This document shows, piece by piece, positions 33,391-44,548 of a stretch of DNA of 64,000 nucleotides; position 1 is the first letter of the stretch, and every line of letters begins with the position of its first letter. The notes beneath the pieces were generated by a model. It was not told the DNA's origin and did no database searches. It saw nothing but the letters and a program-made list of their open reading frames with translations. This stretch comes from Ilyonectria destructans. Taxonomy: Eukaryota > Ascomycota > Sordariomycetes > Hypocreales > Nectriaceae. Location of the stretch: the NCBI GenBank assembly GCA_020740775.1, contig JAHEWK010000015.1, positions 682,001 to 746,000 on the forward strand, written 5' to 3'. Position numbers and translations under genes: made by a program.

Positions 33391-34721
33391 TATAGAATGT
33401 GACCTCTGCCATCCTCTCCGCCCTGTTTGTGCCCTTGCGCCTTTATGCCCTTGCGCCCTCTTCTCCGCGACCTGAAACTCTGGAGTTGGCTTTGTTGTCC
33501 GCCCCGCCGCGTCCAGAAGCCGCCCAAACTCTATCTCCCGCAGCGAGCGCCCGACCCGTTTCATCGCTCCCATCCGCTCGCCGCCCAAGTACAAACACCG
33601 GGTTCTTGGGAGCCCAAGACAACTCGTCTAAAGCTGCCCCGAAGTCGTCGGCTTGCGCACTTCCGCCAGCACGAACCACATTGCACGCTGAGCGTCGCCC
33701 GTGCCTGTCGCTGTGGCCGGACTTTGAAGAGTGCGTCTCACCATCGCGTCGTAGGCAGCGCCATGGTCAACGCCTTCTTCTCCTCTCCTAGACAACTAAG
33801 AACTAGCACCACTGCGGAGGCGCAAAAGATGACAGCCACGCTTCGCTGCAATCACCACCGCAAAGGATACCCGACTGTGCGACCTGTGCGACCCCAACCT
33901 GCTCAGCAGACCAGAGCCAGAGCCCACAGGCGCAACGGTTGAGGAGGAGGAGTGAGCAAGCCCGATACGTCACATTCGAACCAAGCATTCAAATCCGCCC
34001 AAAATCCACCAAATCCACTCCCCATCCTAGAGGCTACGCGTAGCCTACTGTACGGGGACCAAACACCACGGCGACGCCGTCTGGTTTACTCTCGTACCGC
34101 CGCCGCATTTATTCGATCCCGTCACAGACGTGCGAACCCTCTCAGTAGCTAGAGGATTTTCGCACAACGAATCTCGTCTGGCCGTTGCCTGATCCCGTGG
34201 TTGCGGTCAGTGTCGGTGGCGATTCACCTTCCTCGTGCATCAACAAAGGAACCCTCCCCTCCCCCAGCATCCCTCCGCGTGGGTGTCGGTAAACGGGCAT
34301 CAGGTGCGGGCATCACCTCGGCGTACCACTACGAACAGTGCAAAAGTAAGGGGCCTCATCTTGATCGCCCAGAGGCCTTTTCTCCCCCTGTCGAGTCAGC
34401 GCACCAGGGGAACCATTCCGGGATACCACCCGGGACAACAGAACCCAGTCCCGCGGCGAGGGAACCATTCTAGAAGGCCGCGACAACAGCGACAACAGCG
34501 ACGACAGTGGATACACGCCAGGCACAGGACACCTGCCGCTCGCAGCAATTGGTGCCGCGGCTCGCAGTGAGGTCCCTAGCGGCGGTGGCACGCTTCAAGC
34601 CACCCCTGCTGGTACGGAGGTAGTCGCCGCCCTTGCTCTCGCCTCCTCTCCGGGACTGGACCGCCTCCCCCCCCCCCAAATCGGCCGTCCGCGCCAAACG
34701 GGATAGCCCCGGGTCGTAACA

Positions 34722-36515
34722 ATGTCGGAATGGAGCGGATTTATCTACGCCTCTGCCGCCCCTTTACCCACCTACTCTCGACGGCCACAACGTGAAAAGG
34801 AGAGGCTGCCCGACGACCCTTCGCGGTCCAATTCGACCACGCGAGATTCAGCTCGCTCACGCCTAGCCTTTCGACACACGAGGACATCCAGTGGCAGCCA
34901 GGGCAGCCGCTCGTCCCACGAGTCGACGCTGAATTCGAGCAGCAGCCCCGCCGCGGGGGAAGACGAGACCCAGCACCAGCATCCTCCGCCGCCGACCATC
35001 GTCTCGTCGGACTCGCCTGCGTCGTCTATATCATCTCAGTCCATCCCGACATCGCCCAGGCCCCTATTAAGCTTCAGCGGAGCCGCCGCCTCTGCCTCCT
35101 CCATCTTCTTCAACCGCTCCTTGGGCGGTGAGAAGAGTCGGGCTCGCGAACGTCGCACCCGTCAGGTCGAAGCCCTCTACTCTGTGGATCTGAAAAATGT
35201 CGCTATGTATTCCGAGTTGGAGGCCAGCAACAAGCCCATGTCGGGCACCACAAAACAAATAAACATCCCCTTTGCTCGCACTGAGTCCATCTCGTCGGCA
35301 AGCGGTACCACCCTCTCGACACACACCATGACCTCGACCGACCCCTCCAACTCCTCCGACAACCCTGCAACGAAACCCTTTGTTCTGCGCAACGGACGCA
35401 CATACTATAACGACGCTACGCTCCAATACCCGCTCCCTCATGATCTCACCGAGCTCCACCGACAATGTCTTCGAACCCTGCTGATGATTCAGGTCTACGG
35501 TGGGCCCATCACTTCCCCGTCCCTGATAGCAAACCCGCCGACCCGGGTCCTGGAAATCGGTTGTGGCACCGGATACTGGAGCATGATGTGCCACCGGTAC
35601 TACAAGGAACGCGGGCATAGCGGTATCTCCTTCACCGGTATCGATATTGCGCCGCTTGCCCCTGGAAGCTCCAGTGCCCCGTCAGATTCCAGCAAGCCGG
35701 ACAAGGACATGAAGTGGAAGTTTGTTCAGCACGATCTCCGACAGTTCCCATGGCCGTTCCCGGACGAGGAGTTCGACCTCATCATGGTCAAGGACACATG
35801 CTTGATGATCCCGAATCTGATGTACCAGGGCTTCATGGAGCAATATATCCGAATGCTTAGGCCTGGTGGAATTGTGGAAATGTGGGAGAGCGACACGACA
35901 TTTCGCATGCTCAGGCCGCATGTTCCCAATGCAGCGCCCGGTAGCGACGAGGCCGAGGACCACGAGACCGCGATGAACCTAGGTGCCTATCTCATGACGC
36001 CCAACACGCCACTCTCGGCACCGTTGAACACATTCCTTGTCGAGTACAACCACTGGATATCGCGGGCCCTCGAGCTTCGGACACTGACAGCTGTTCCTTG
36101 TACTCTCATCGGGCCCTTCCTCTTGCAAGAGTCCGACACGTTGATGGAGGTCAAATCGAAGCGCATGGCGATTCCCCTCAGTGAAGTACGATGGGAGCGG
36201 GAAGGCGTCGGAGGTGTCGTCACCAAGGATGGCAAGTCGTACGTGGAGATGAAGGGCAAGGGGCCGCACCAGAAGGTGGAAAAGAAATCCTTGACCGCCG
36301 GACAAAGCGCCTTGCGTAAGACTGCCATGTTGACGGTGGTGCAGCAGATTCAGGCCCTAGAGCCGATTCTGCGGGATGCGAGCGGGAAGAGCCAGGACGA
36401 GTGGGATGTCTGGCTGGGGAAGATGATGGCGGATCTCATGAATGAGAATGGCACAAGTTGGGGTGAATGTCTGGAGGTGGGAGCGTGGTCGGCAAAGAAG
36501 CGGGCCAACCCCTGA
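34722..36515 (+). CDS. SAM-dependent class I methyltransferase
   Basis: Single exon of 597 residues. About 240 residues of Ser/Thr/Pro-rich, probably disordered sequence precede a Rossmann-type methyltransferase domain. Motif I is VLEIGCGTGYW at about residues 276-286. An acidic residue after the second strand is in FTGIDIAPL, and the next motifs are FPDEEFDLIMVKDTC and LRPGGIVEMWESD. The C-terminal third (YNHWISRALELR..., then WSAKKRANP) has no recognised fold. Many fungal proteins share a disordered N-terminus and such a domain; the methyl acceptor is unknown. No signal peptide, so a nuclear or cytosolic location is likely. Confidence 0.85.
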   Translation: MSEWSGFIYASAAPLPTYSRRPQREKERLPDDPSRSNSTTRDSARSRLAFRHTRTSSGSQGSRSSHESTLNSSSSPAAGEDETQHQHPPPPTIVSSDSPASSISSQSIPTSPRPLLSFSGAAASASSIFFNRSLGGEKSRARERRTRQVEALYSVDLKNVAMYSELEASNKPMSGTTKQINIPFARTESISSASGTTLSTHTMTSTDPSNSSDNPATKPFVLRNGRTYYNDATLQYPLPHDLTELHRQCLRTLLMIQVYGGPITSPSLIANPPTRVLEIGCGTGYWSMMCHRYYKERGHSGISFTGIDIAPLAPGSSSAPSDSSKPDKDMKWKFVQHDLRQFPWPFPDEEFDLIMVKDTCLMIPNLMYQGFMEQYIRMLRPGGIVEMWESDTTFRMLRPHVPNAAPGSDEAEDHETAMNLGAYLMTPNTPLSAPLNTFLVEYNHWISRALELRTLTAVPCTLIGPFLLQESDTLMEVKSKRMAIPLSEVRWEREGVGGVVTKDGKSYVEMKGKGPHQKVEKKSLTAGQSALRKTAMLTVVQQIQALEPILRDASGKSQDEWDVWLGKMMADLMNENGTSWGECLEVGAWSAKKRANP

Positions 36516-37202
36516 GCAGAGGTGAGGTGAGGTGAGGTGAAGGCAAAAGCAAACGCAATGTCACCTACATGGGTTACGACTGGCGAATGGGAAATCCATC
36601 TCAAGTTCGAAAAAAGGTCGGGATGCTTCCACGCATTGTACATGGGCGTCTACAACCTGGGGTTTATCAAATCGATCCTCGCGCCATGTTACCCTCCCGC
36701 GGGTCCGACACCGTTGCGAGCTCCTCTCGCCTACCCTCACGCGCCGGGAACATATCGTTTCCTCAAAGTACGATACCTTTTTAAATAATATCTATACCCG
36801 GAGTATCAGTACAAGAGCAACGATGTGGCAGGAATGAAGATTCAGAGAGAAGTAGGGTGAATTGAGCGGCAGGCACAAAGATGGACTTCCACCGTGGCAG
36901 GTTCCATAAGGATTGGTAGGAAAATGGTAGGAAAAGGACGGGACGACTATCGTCAAGGGAACATATCCTCGGGATTGTATATACGATGCAAGGAACTGCA
37001 GCTCACATCGTCCTGGTCGGGCATTGAGGAAAACCAGGTCTCGATTCAAAAACAATTGGCATTGGATGGGAAAGGATAGGATAGGTTCGGAGGATAGACG
37101 ATTGGGAATTGAGACACTTGGTGAAGAGCTTGATCCAGCCTTATCGATGCAGTGCAATGAAACCGTGAATGTGGGCAAGACAAGGAACATAAATCCAAAG
37201 AC
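36516..37202. other. Convergent 3' region, methyltransferase to LYR-motif gene
   Basis: About 690 bases between convergent genes. It starts with four GGTGA units (36520-36540) directly after the methyltransferase stop codon. I searched this stretch on the minus strand for a further exon of the LYR-motif gene and found no matching codons. Confidence 0.5.
36520..36540 (+). repeat. Microsatellite, four GGTGA units
   Basis: Perfect GGTGA units sit 5 bases after a stop codon, in the presumed 3' untranslated region. Likely length-variable; no function implied. Confidence 0.7.
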
Positions 37203-37575
37203 TTACAACATCTCAATCTCTAAAAACAGATTAGCAAATGGTGTATAATGTTTCGGCGACTGGGTTGGTAGCACACACCTTTCTTGACATACTCAGCCTG
37301 GGCGATGCCTTTGCGAATATTGTCGTCATCCCGCTCTGCCGCCTTGGACATGAAAGCCTTATGCAGGCGCGGGCGGAAGAAGCCATATCCAAGGGGGTAT
37401 TCTCTACCGAGGTATAACAGTTCTGTTGTAGGGTGTCAGCCATCTCGGCGTGTTGTGTTGCTATGAGGCTTAAGGAAGAAGCCGAGGCTGAGGTGGAGAG
37501 CGAGGTGAGGGAGGGGATGATACCTTTGTAAATGGCAATGACTTGCCGTCTCAGCTCGGGGTTTGGAGTCGTCAT
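37203..37575 (-). CDS. LYR-motif mitochondrial protein (LYRM5/ETFRF1-like)
   Basis: Three exons, 37524-37575, 37279-37422 and 37203-37219, give 70 residues. The introns are 101 and 57 nt with good acceptors (CAACAG, TTTTTAG). Spliced, the start is [20 protein letters not shown] followed by [21 protein letters not shown] and QAEYVKKEIEML. That is the Complex1_LYR fold seen in LYRM5/ETFRF1, a regulator of electron-transfer flavoprotein, here with the leucine-arginine and tyrosine-leucine motif positions conserved. Related proteins usually continue for about 15 residues (YLxxYRxxxxRY), which is missing. The stop codon overlaps GTAAGT, so a fourth exon or alternative splicing is possible. Small acidic-basic mitochondrial-type protein; confidence in the family is good, in the C-terminus lower. 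Confidence 0.78.
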
Positions 37576-37923
37576 TTCAGAAACAGTGACGCATTATCTT
37601 ATTGACATGGGTCCAGTTGTCGCAGTCGGGTTGCGGACGGAGAGCTCAGTCAACGAACAGAATGATGCCGATGCTGGTGACGCAAATGATGTCAAGTCGA
37701 GAATGTCTACAGTGCCTTTAGTGGCTGCATGCGCTGTAGACGCCCCCGTGTAACCCCGCATCAGCCACCTGCAAGGCTGAGGTCCGGTGGAAGCTTCAGC
37801 CACAGGACTGGAGTGCAACAATGGCGCGACTTGGCCCAAAAACAAACTCATCCTCCTCCATCTTCCCGCCATCACAGCCCTCAATTGGACAGTTCATTCA
37901 GCGCACTCCCGCTTGCCATCACC
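37576..37923. other. Divergent promoter, LYR-motif gene and unknown gene
   Basis: A 348-base region between two divergent ATGs, so the genes probably share a bidirectional promoter. No specific element was identified. Confidence 0.5.
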
Positions 37924-39022
37924 ATGGCGTTAAGGTTGTTAGATTATAAACTTGCCCCCGCGCTTCGCGTCTTCCCGACCCTCAAGCGCTTCACTCCAGC
38001 CTTCCAACCGCGGTGGCTGGCGGATGTCCCGCCGGGAGGTCCACTCCCCGAGGCCATGGCCCATGGCTCAATTGCGACTGTCTATGAGGACCTCGGTGTC
38101 ATCGCGTTCGCAGGCGCCTCTGTCAAGCAGGCCACCCACATAGGGACCCTCTTGGAGAAGGTTGTCTCCATCGGCGGCCCCTCGATGACGCGTACCGCCA
38201 ACTACAACCCGTCAGACAGATACTGTAAGGTTGTTAAGTACAGGCTTCCTGTAGAGGATGGGCATATTGATTCAATCTTTAAAACCGAGGTTCGTACTGG
38301 AAATCTGCATAATTTTATGGTAGTAAGAGTCACTAACATGAATTCCGCCACAGGAGGGATATCTCTCCACCGAAGGGCTACTTCATCTTGGGAAGACGGC
38401 TGCCTTTAAATGGGGGACAGGGGCTCTCGAGAAGTCCAATGACCCAGAGATCAACATCAAGACGATCAATTTTAGAGAGCATAGGGTTCGCATTAAGCAA
38501 GGGCCGTTCACAGCAGGAGTTATCCATGTAAGATACCAAACCAAGTCCAGTGAGATTCAGCGGCGGAGTATTCTGATCCTAACTGCGAGTCCACAGCAAA
38601 CTATCAACGGACCAAGACGCCTTCCAGTTGATGCCGTCCTCCACATCACCAAAAAGCCAGATGCATGCAGGGTCGGCATGGTAATTAACTTCTACACGGC
38701 CGTAAAGGAACAGTACGTAGGCACAACAAGGTTACACCTGGACTTCTACTCCACGGCAAACGGTATGCAGCAGCTGCATCCCGACTACTTGTGGAAAATC
38801 TTCAAGGGAGGACAACACGACCGTCTGGTCACGCGCGAGGACCGCAATTCGCTCAACGAGTCCGTCTGGGATCTGGAGCGTCAGGTCTGGGCTCACCGCG
38901 TAGCTCACGAAAAGCCACTTGACCAGCGCCAAACGCCCAAGACGGGAGAGACCAAGGCCAAAGCCAACAATGTCCAAAATTCTCGACGAGGTTCGGAGGG
39001 ATTAGATGATGAGACTAGGTAG
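37924..39022 (+). CDS. Conserved-looking protein of unknown function
   Basis: Three exons, 37924-38289, 38354-38527 and 38597-39022, with introns of 64 and 69 nt (CACTAAC and CCTAAC branch points), give 321 residues. The N-terminus is basic and hydrophobic (MALRLLDYKLAPALRVFPTL), which could be a mitochondrial targeting sequence. The body contains short regular motifs such as GPSMTRTANYNPSDRYCK and TINFREHRVRIKQGPF. A predicted soluble region ends in a basic, Lys/Gly/Ser-rich tail. I do not recognise a family. It lies divergently beside the LYR-motif gene, so a mitochondrial role is a weak inference. Confidence 0.75.
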
Positions 39023-42000
39023 AGGTTCCCCTTGTCGAATTCAGAGACGCGGCTCTGGTTCAATGACGAACGAACATCGGTTAGATCTGTACATAAGGCA
39101 GTTAGGCCATGCAAATGGCATGGTTAATAACCCATATGACTATGGTCAGGCAAGCAGGCAAGCATGACATTTGGTTTTATAGACCTCTGATAGATGTATA
39201 CACAATCATGACGTTTGATTTCGACAGACTCGGTCTAAATCGCAGTTCAACTATAAAGTATATCATTAAGCACCATCCATCCAGCATAGCCATTTCTTAA
39301 CCAGTATCATAACATAGAGAACTTGTATCAAATAGTTATCCAGTCCAACTATGATGATGGGTCAACCAGCGAGGCCATCGGAATTTTATTTCCCCATCCG
39401 ACCCAATGATGAGCACGCGACACAAACCGGGAAACCTCCCCAATGCACACGTCCAGTTTAGTCGACCGTTTAACTACAGGGGTCAAACCGTCGGGCGGGC
39501 CGGAGATTAGGAAAAAGCAACGACGTGGAGGGAAAACGGTGCGGGCGCAGGCTGCACGGGACGTGTAGGTCGGGTTCTACGGGACTAGGATATGAGAAGC
39601 GTGTGTGCGCTTGAGTATCCCGACTGGGCGCGATGGGAGCTAAGCCTTAGGGGCATTTTCTGCAGCGTGATATCGCGATGTGAGGTGCCGGGACCTTACG
39701 ATGCGGTGCTCTAGCTTGCCTGTCGCACCTGGTTTAGGAAAAGGACCATAGTGTTTTGCTGGAGGGCGGAAGAGCGTGGTCGGGGGTGATTGGTGAGGAG
39801 GTGGGGGTTGGCAGGGGAGGTGTCATGTGGAGGAGCAATGCGGGTGCGGGTGCATTGGCAGTGAGGTGATGGACGTTGGGGTTTCGTGATGATGGAGGAT
39901 TGGGGGCGGTCATGTAGTTTATATGAGACGGGCGATATCGAGTGAGCGTTGGTTATCTATGGGATTGCCTGTTTGGGTTGTAGGTGATAGAGGATGAGAG
40001 ACTCTCTTCCCCAGACTTACACTCGGACATAGAAACATGCAGTCACAAGCGTCAAGGGCATGGCAACAAGAGTACTCTAGCCCACAAGTACATGTACAGT
40101 ACAGGCCTGTATCGATCGGCCAAGGCGGGTGATTAACAGCGCATCTCTACCGACCGCTTCGATCCAGGAAGCGGCATTTGAAACGACATGGCACGCTGCT
40201 CAACACCACCTCCCCCGTCCAGCCTGTCAGGCTTGCAGCAGTGACGATAAGCCAACGCAAGGAGACGACGTGCGAATACAGACTGCAGGTGGCGTCCCCC
40301 TCTTGTGCGGCGCGGCGCATCCCGCGCGTCGAGTGAGTGCCGCGTTGTTCACGGCCTCTGAGCCGATCCCCGCTTCAGAAGGCCTCGACCCGTGAGGGAA
40401 CGGAGGATCAAGGGCCGACAAAGATCCAATGATGTGATGGTTTTGGGTGGATGGCACGGCGATCATGGCGAGTGAGTGGAAGAGCAATCGCCGTCGAGTA
40501 TCGCGAAACAGGGTCACACAAAGCGTCAGACCACCGCGAGCTATGAGGCAAATCACTTCCCAAAGACGCGTTGACGATGGCTAGCTCACACGCACACCGT
40601 CATTTCACCCCGCTCCAGGCTAAACCATTGTCCAGTGCCGTGCTATGCAACGCCTGTCCAGCTGGGCATTTCACACTGCGGAGAAAAGGTGTGGAGGGCT
40701 ATGTGCGAGCAGTTGTGCACGTGTGTGTGCTTGGCCGGGGCAATGATGTGCAGGGGCAGGGTTAGGAAGCCGGCCCCCAACCAGGAGCCCAGAACTGCCG
40801 ACCGAGGGGAGCGCGGCATCCAAAAGGGCCCTCCAAAACGCTGCGAATAATGCAAGACGATAGGCTGGCCGAGGTGGTGGTGGTGACCTGATTTGGGGGT
40901 GTGGGTGAGGGGGATCGTCGTGTCTTGTCTATCGCTCGCCTGTATCTTCAGGCGGTTCTGGACGGGAGGCCGGGGGGATGGGAGGGTAGGAAATTACCCA
41001 CCAAAGGCAGTGTGACTGTAAAGGTTTAAACCCGGGGACGAGATGGGCAGGGGAGATGGCATCCTGGTCGTGTTTCCTCCATTGGCAGACGGAGAGAAAC
41101 TCATCATGAAGCTTGACGAAACTCCAAAATAGTTGAAAAACAGGGTGGTACTTCATCGAGCGAGGGAATTCAAGACGGCGAACCAGCGGTCTGACAGGAG
41201 GTTAGCTGGGATGACTCAAAGCCATGTCCTAGCAGTGGCGCCGCAAACGAGCATAAGCAAGGAATCCGCGGGCTCATGAACAATTGCCATGACGGCAGAG
41301 TCTTCACTGTGCCGCAGACTGTGTACAATACCCAGACTAAAGACCCAATGTTCGAAACGGAGCCAAGCGAACAAGGGTCGAGTCCCTTCCCCCCCCTCCT
41401 ACTTCCAAAGTGTGCGCGTGAAGGGTTAAGAAAAATAGGAAGCGGAGACGCGGCGGGGGGAGCCTTTCTTGCAAGTCGATCGGCGAGCAGCGACGGCGTT
41501 TATCGTCGGGGGCGGCGCTCAAAAAGAGTGCGTGGTTTGGACGGCGTCGTTTCCGATGCGAGATGGTGGGGGATCCACACGCCAGCGGCTACAGGGGTTG
41601 ATGTAGGTTTTTTCAGGGTACGGGAGTACGAGAGTACGAGAGGGACGTTGCATTGGAGGAGGCATGGAGCATCGGAAATGGAGAGTGAGGGCAAGAAGTG
41701 ATGTAGGTTCCCAGGGTATCGGCGACGATGTTGCTTTTTGATTGTGGTTCGTTGAGTCTTGCTTCAAGTCTGTTGGCGAGGGCAGAAGTTAGAGACGCTG
41801 GATAGTAAACTGCTGCCTGGTTGTTGTTTCTCTCAAGTATACGTACTGTAAAAGCTGTACATCCATAATTAGTACTCGTAGACTTTTGCCGGGAGTGGAG
41901 GCTGGTGTGGTGGCTTGGTGGAGAGGTCCGACGGAAAGAGTCAAGTCGAGTCGAGAGGCTGAAATGATCAGGCCAGCAGCCGGCCGAGTGAACTGCCGGG

Positions 42001-44548
42001 GCCGATTCGTCGTCAGGGCTGCTTCAGCAGATCCTGCAGCTACAGCAGCGCCTCGGAGACACAGCTGTAAATGCACCGTCTTTGGTTTTCAGAGCTGGTG
42101 TTTTGTTTTGGTGTCAATGCTCGTACTGTAAATTAAGCCAAAGCATTGTGTTTGCTGATCACGATCCGGGTTCCCCTGTCTCTGGCCTCGGCGGTACTCA
42201 TGCTAGCAAACGTGGTCCGCCGACACAGACATGCTTATTAGTAGCGTCTCAATCCGACCTTGAAATGGCCGGCTCTCTCTCGACTCGCCTCGACACGACT
42301 CAGACCCAGACCGAGGCATCAACCATCACGGAGTCCACCCCCTTCCTTGCTCGGGGCTCGCCAGCCAAGCCGGGGTCCGTGGCCGTCCGTGTGCATTGTC
42401 TGCAGTCTGTGTGACCATGCTTCGCTTCCATGCCCGCGCAGCCCATTTCCCCTTGATCGACTCAGGGCATGTCCCCAATCGGCAGCCCGTGGCGCAACGA
42501 CGTCAGCACCAATGGAGTAAAAGCAGTGAAAGCAACCCCTACCACAAATGGAATCGCAAGGGCGAGACGCCGGAAAGCTTAAGCTCTGGGGGCCGGCGCC
42601 CGTGTCAGACACCTCATTCGCTGTGTCAATTGCGAGCCCGTCCTAGGCAGATGCCGGTTGACATGTGCGAATCGCATGAGTTTAGCGCTTGGAGGGAGGG
42701 AGGCCTGACGGCGGCAACCAGCGAAAGGTGACGATGATGAGGCTGGGCATGTTTCTGGTGGAGGAGCGACGGCAGTTCCGGGATGGTCCTTGCTAGGAAG
42801 GGTGTTGGCAGCTTGCGCACGCGTCGCGCGTCTTGTCTTGACTACAATGTACTGCTCGCCTTACGTACCGCAGCGCGAGCTGTCAGTCATGGGAGGTGCC
42901 GTGCGCTGTGTAAAGCCGTATGTCCGGCATGGATCACAGGGACCACAGGGGCCCCTTTGTGCTTTGTGGGCTTTGTGCCCGTGGCGAACAATGGCAAATA
43001 GCAATCAATGGCAGTCGTGGATGATGCAAAATCCACTACGGGCCATTACACGTCGCACTACAAGGCAGTGCTAACCATAACAGAGAGGCTCGCGAATCAG
43101 AAACTTGGTGTTACAGTGAGCCGACGTCAATGGATGGTCTTGTGACGGATGTGGATGGGCCTTGTTTTCGTCGTCCATGCTCTGCTGCTCTGCTCTGTTT
43201 GCTTAAAGCTTGCCCAATACGCACACAGTGTTCACGGACGGTGTCATTGCAATGGCTTGGCCGCACTGGGGGATCTCGTCCGTTATCTCTCAATACTACA
43301 CTGCATCCAATCCATATGTCAAAACAATGCAACAGCAGACTTCAATCCCTTAATGGATGAACGGGAGGGAGCACCGGAACATAGCGGCCTTGGTGACGGC
43401 TTTTGGAAACGCTGTCAGCTCAGAGTAGCGCCTCGTCCATCCATCCGTCCCGTCCATCTCGTCTCATCTCACCCGATCCTTGCTGCCTGCCTCCTGTAGA
43501 CCCATGCCAGCCAGCACAGCTCCAATCCGCGTATCTACGAAGCACAACGCCCGCATCTCTCCATTGGCGTCCTGGGTCAATCTCTGCCCTCGCCGGCCGC
43601 ATCGTATTGCCCCTCTGGCTGAACCGCCAGACGCGGAAACGAGGCGCCGGCACAACCAGCTCAGCAAGGAAGATCCCCCGCCCTGCCGCCACTCAACTCA
43701 CACGCACGTCGCAAAGCCCGGCGAAAAAACTCAGGGACCACTCATCGCCTCATCCTGCGGGCTCGGGATACCCACCCAGTACCTGCCGACCATCCAGATC
43801 CCCACCTACGCAACCACGCGGCTAGCGCCTTCGCCAAGTAGATCCAAGTCACCCCCCTAGCGATTCAAGCTCCAGTGGCGGGCCGGAGTTTTTCTTCAGG
43901 CGGCTTGTCTGCCCCCCATGCCGCCCGTAGGCCCAGTCGCCCACTATTCTTCAGTGGCCGCAGTGCACCACGCCAGAAGGTTCAGAAGCCACCGCTAGCC
44001 CACAGTGCGGATTATGGGCCCCTCCTGCCCTCCCTCGCTATTCCCGTTCCCGTCCATCCATTTGCATTTGGTCCATTCCTTTTACTTCTACCATCCATCG
44101 ACCGGCCGTCACGTCTAAAAATCTCCCACCTCCACCAACCACACATATCCACATCCACATCCACCTCGACGACCCATGCCGTCTCACCACCACGCACTCG
44201 GATTCATATAGGGCCTCGAGACATTCACCATCGTTCTGCTCCCCCGCGATCCCGCTCTATCGCCTGTCGCCCGTCGACCCTCGCTCCTTCCTGCGGCATC
44301 CACGGGAACGCCTCCGTCGAATGCACATGTCATCCCCCAAATCCACCGTCGCGACGATCCGCCCCGCCACTCTGCCGCCTCCCAAACGTGCCTGTCCTCC
44401 CGTCGAGTCCTCCTGAGCGACACTCCCCGACGCCCGCGCCCCTTCCGCCAGCCTGTACCTCCTCGAGAGACTCGCCCCGGCTGCCGGCCCTGCCCTCACA
44501 CGGTTCCTGGGTCCGTCAGACTGTGGGAGAGGTCAAAAGTCGTCGCGC
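39023..44548. other. Long gene-free region upstream of acrB
   Basis: A 5.5-kb span, GC-rich towards its 3' end, with no recognisable protein. Open frames of 60-250 codons lack family motifs. The last kilobase is pyrimidine-rich, consistent with a long acrB leader. Short microrepeats occur near 41625-41641 (GAGTACGA units). It could contain long 5' untranslated sequence, regulatory elements or a non-coding transcript. Confidence 0.45.

Larger units (their letters stand above)
30500..34721. other. Long gene-free divergent region between ccr4 and methyltransferase genes
   Basis: A 4.2-kb GC-rich span with no frame that has recognisable content. Open frames of 60-170 codons exist on both strands, as expected by chance at this composition. 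Noted items are two identical TACTACGTAGTA palindromes (32533-32544 and 33379-33390) and a run of about 11 C at 34670-34680. It may hold long 5' leaders, regulatory elements or non-coding transcripts. Confidence 0.45.
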
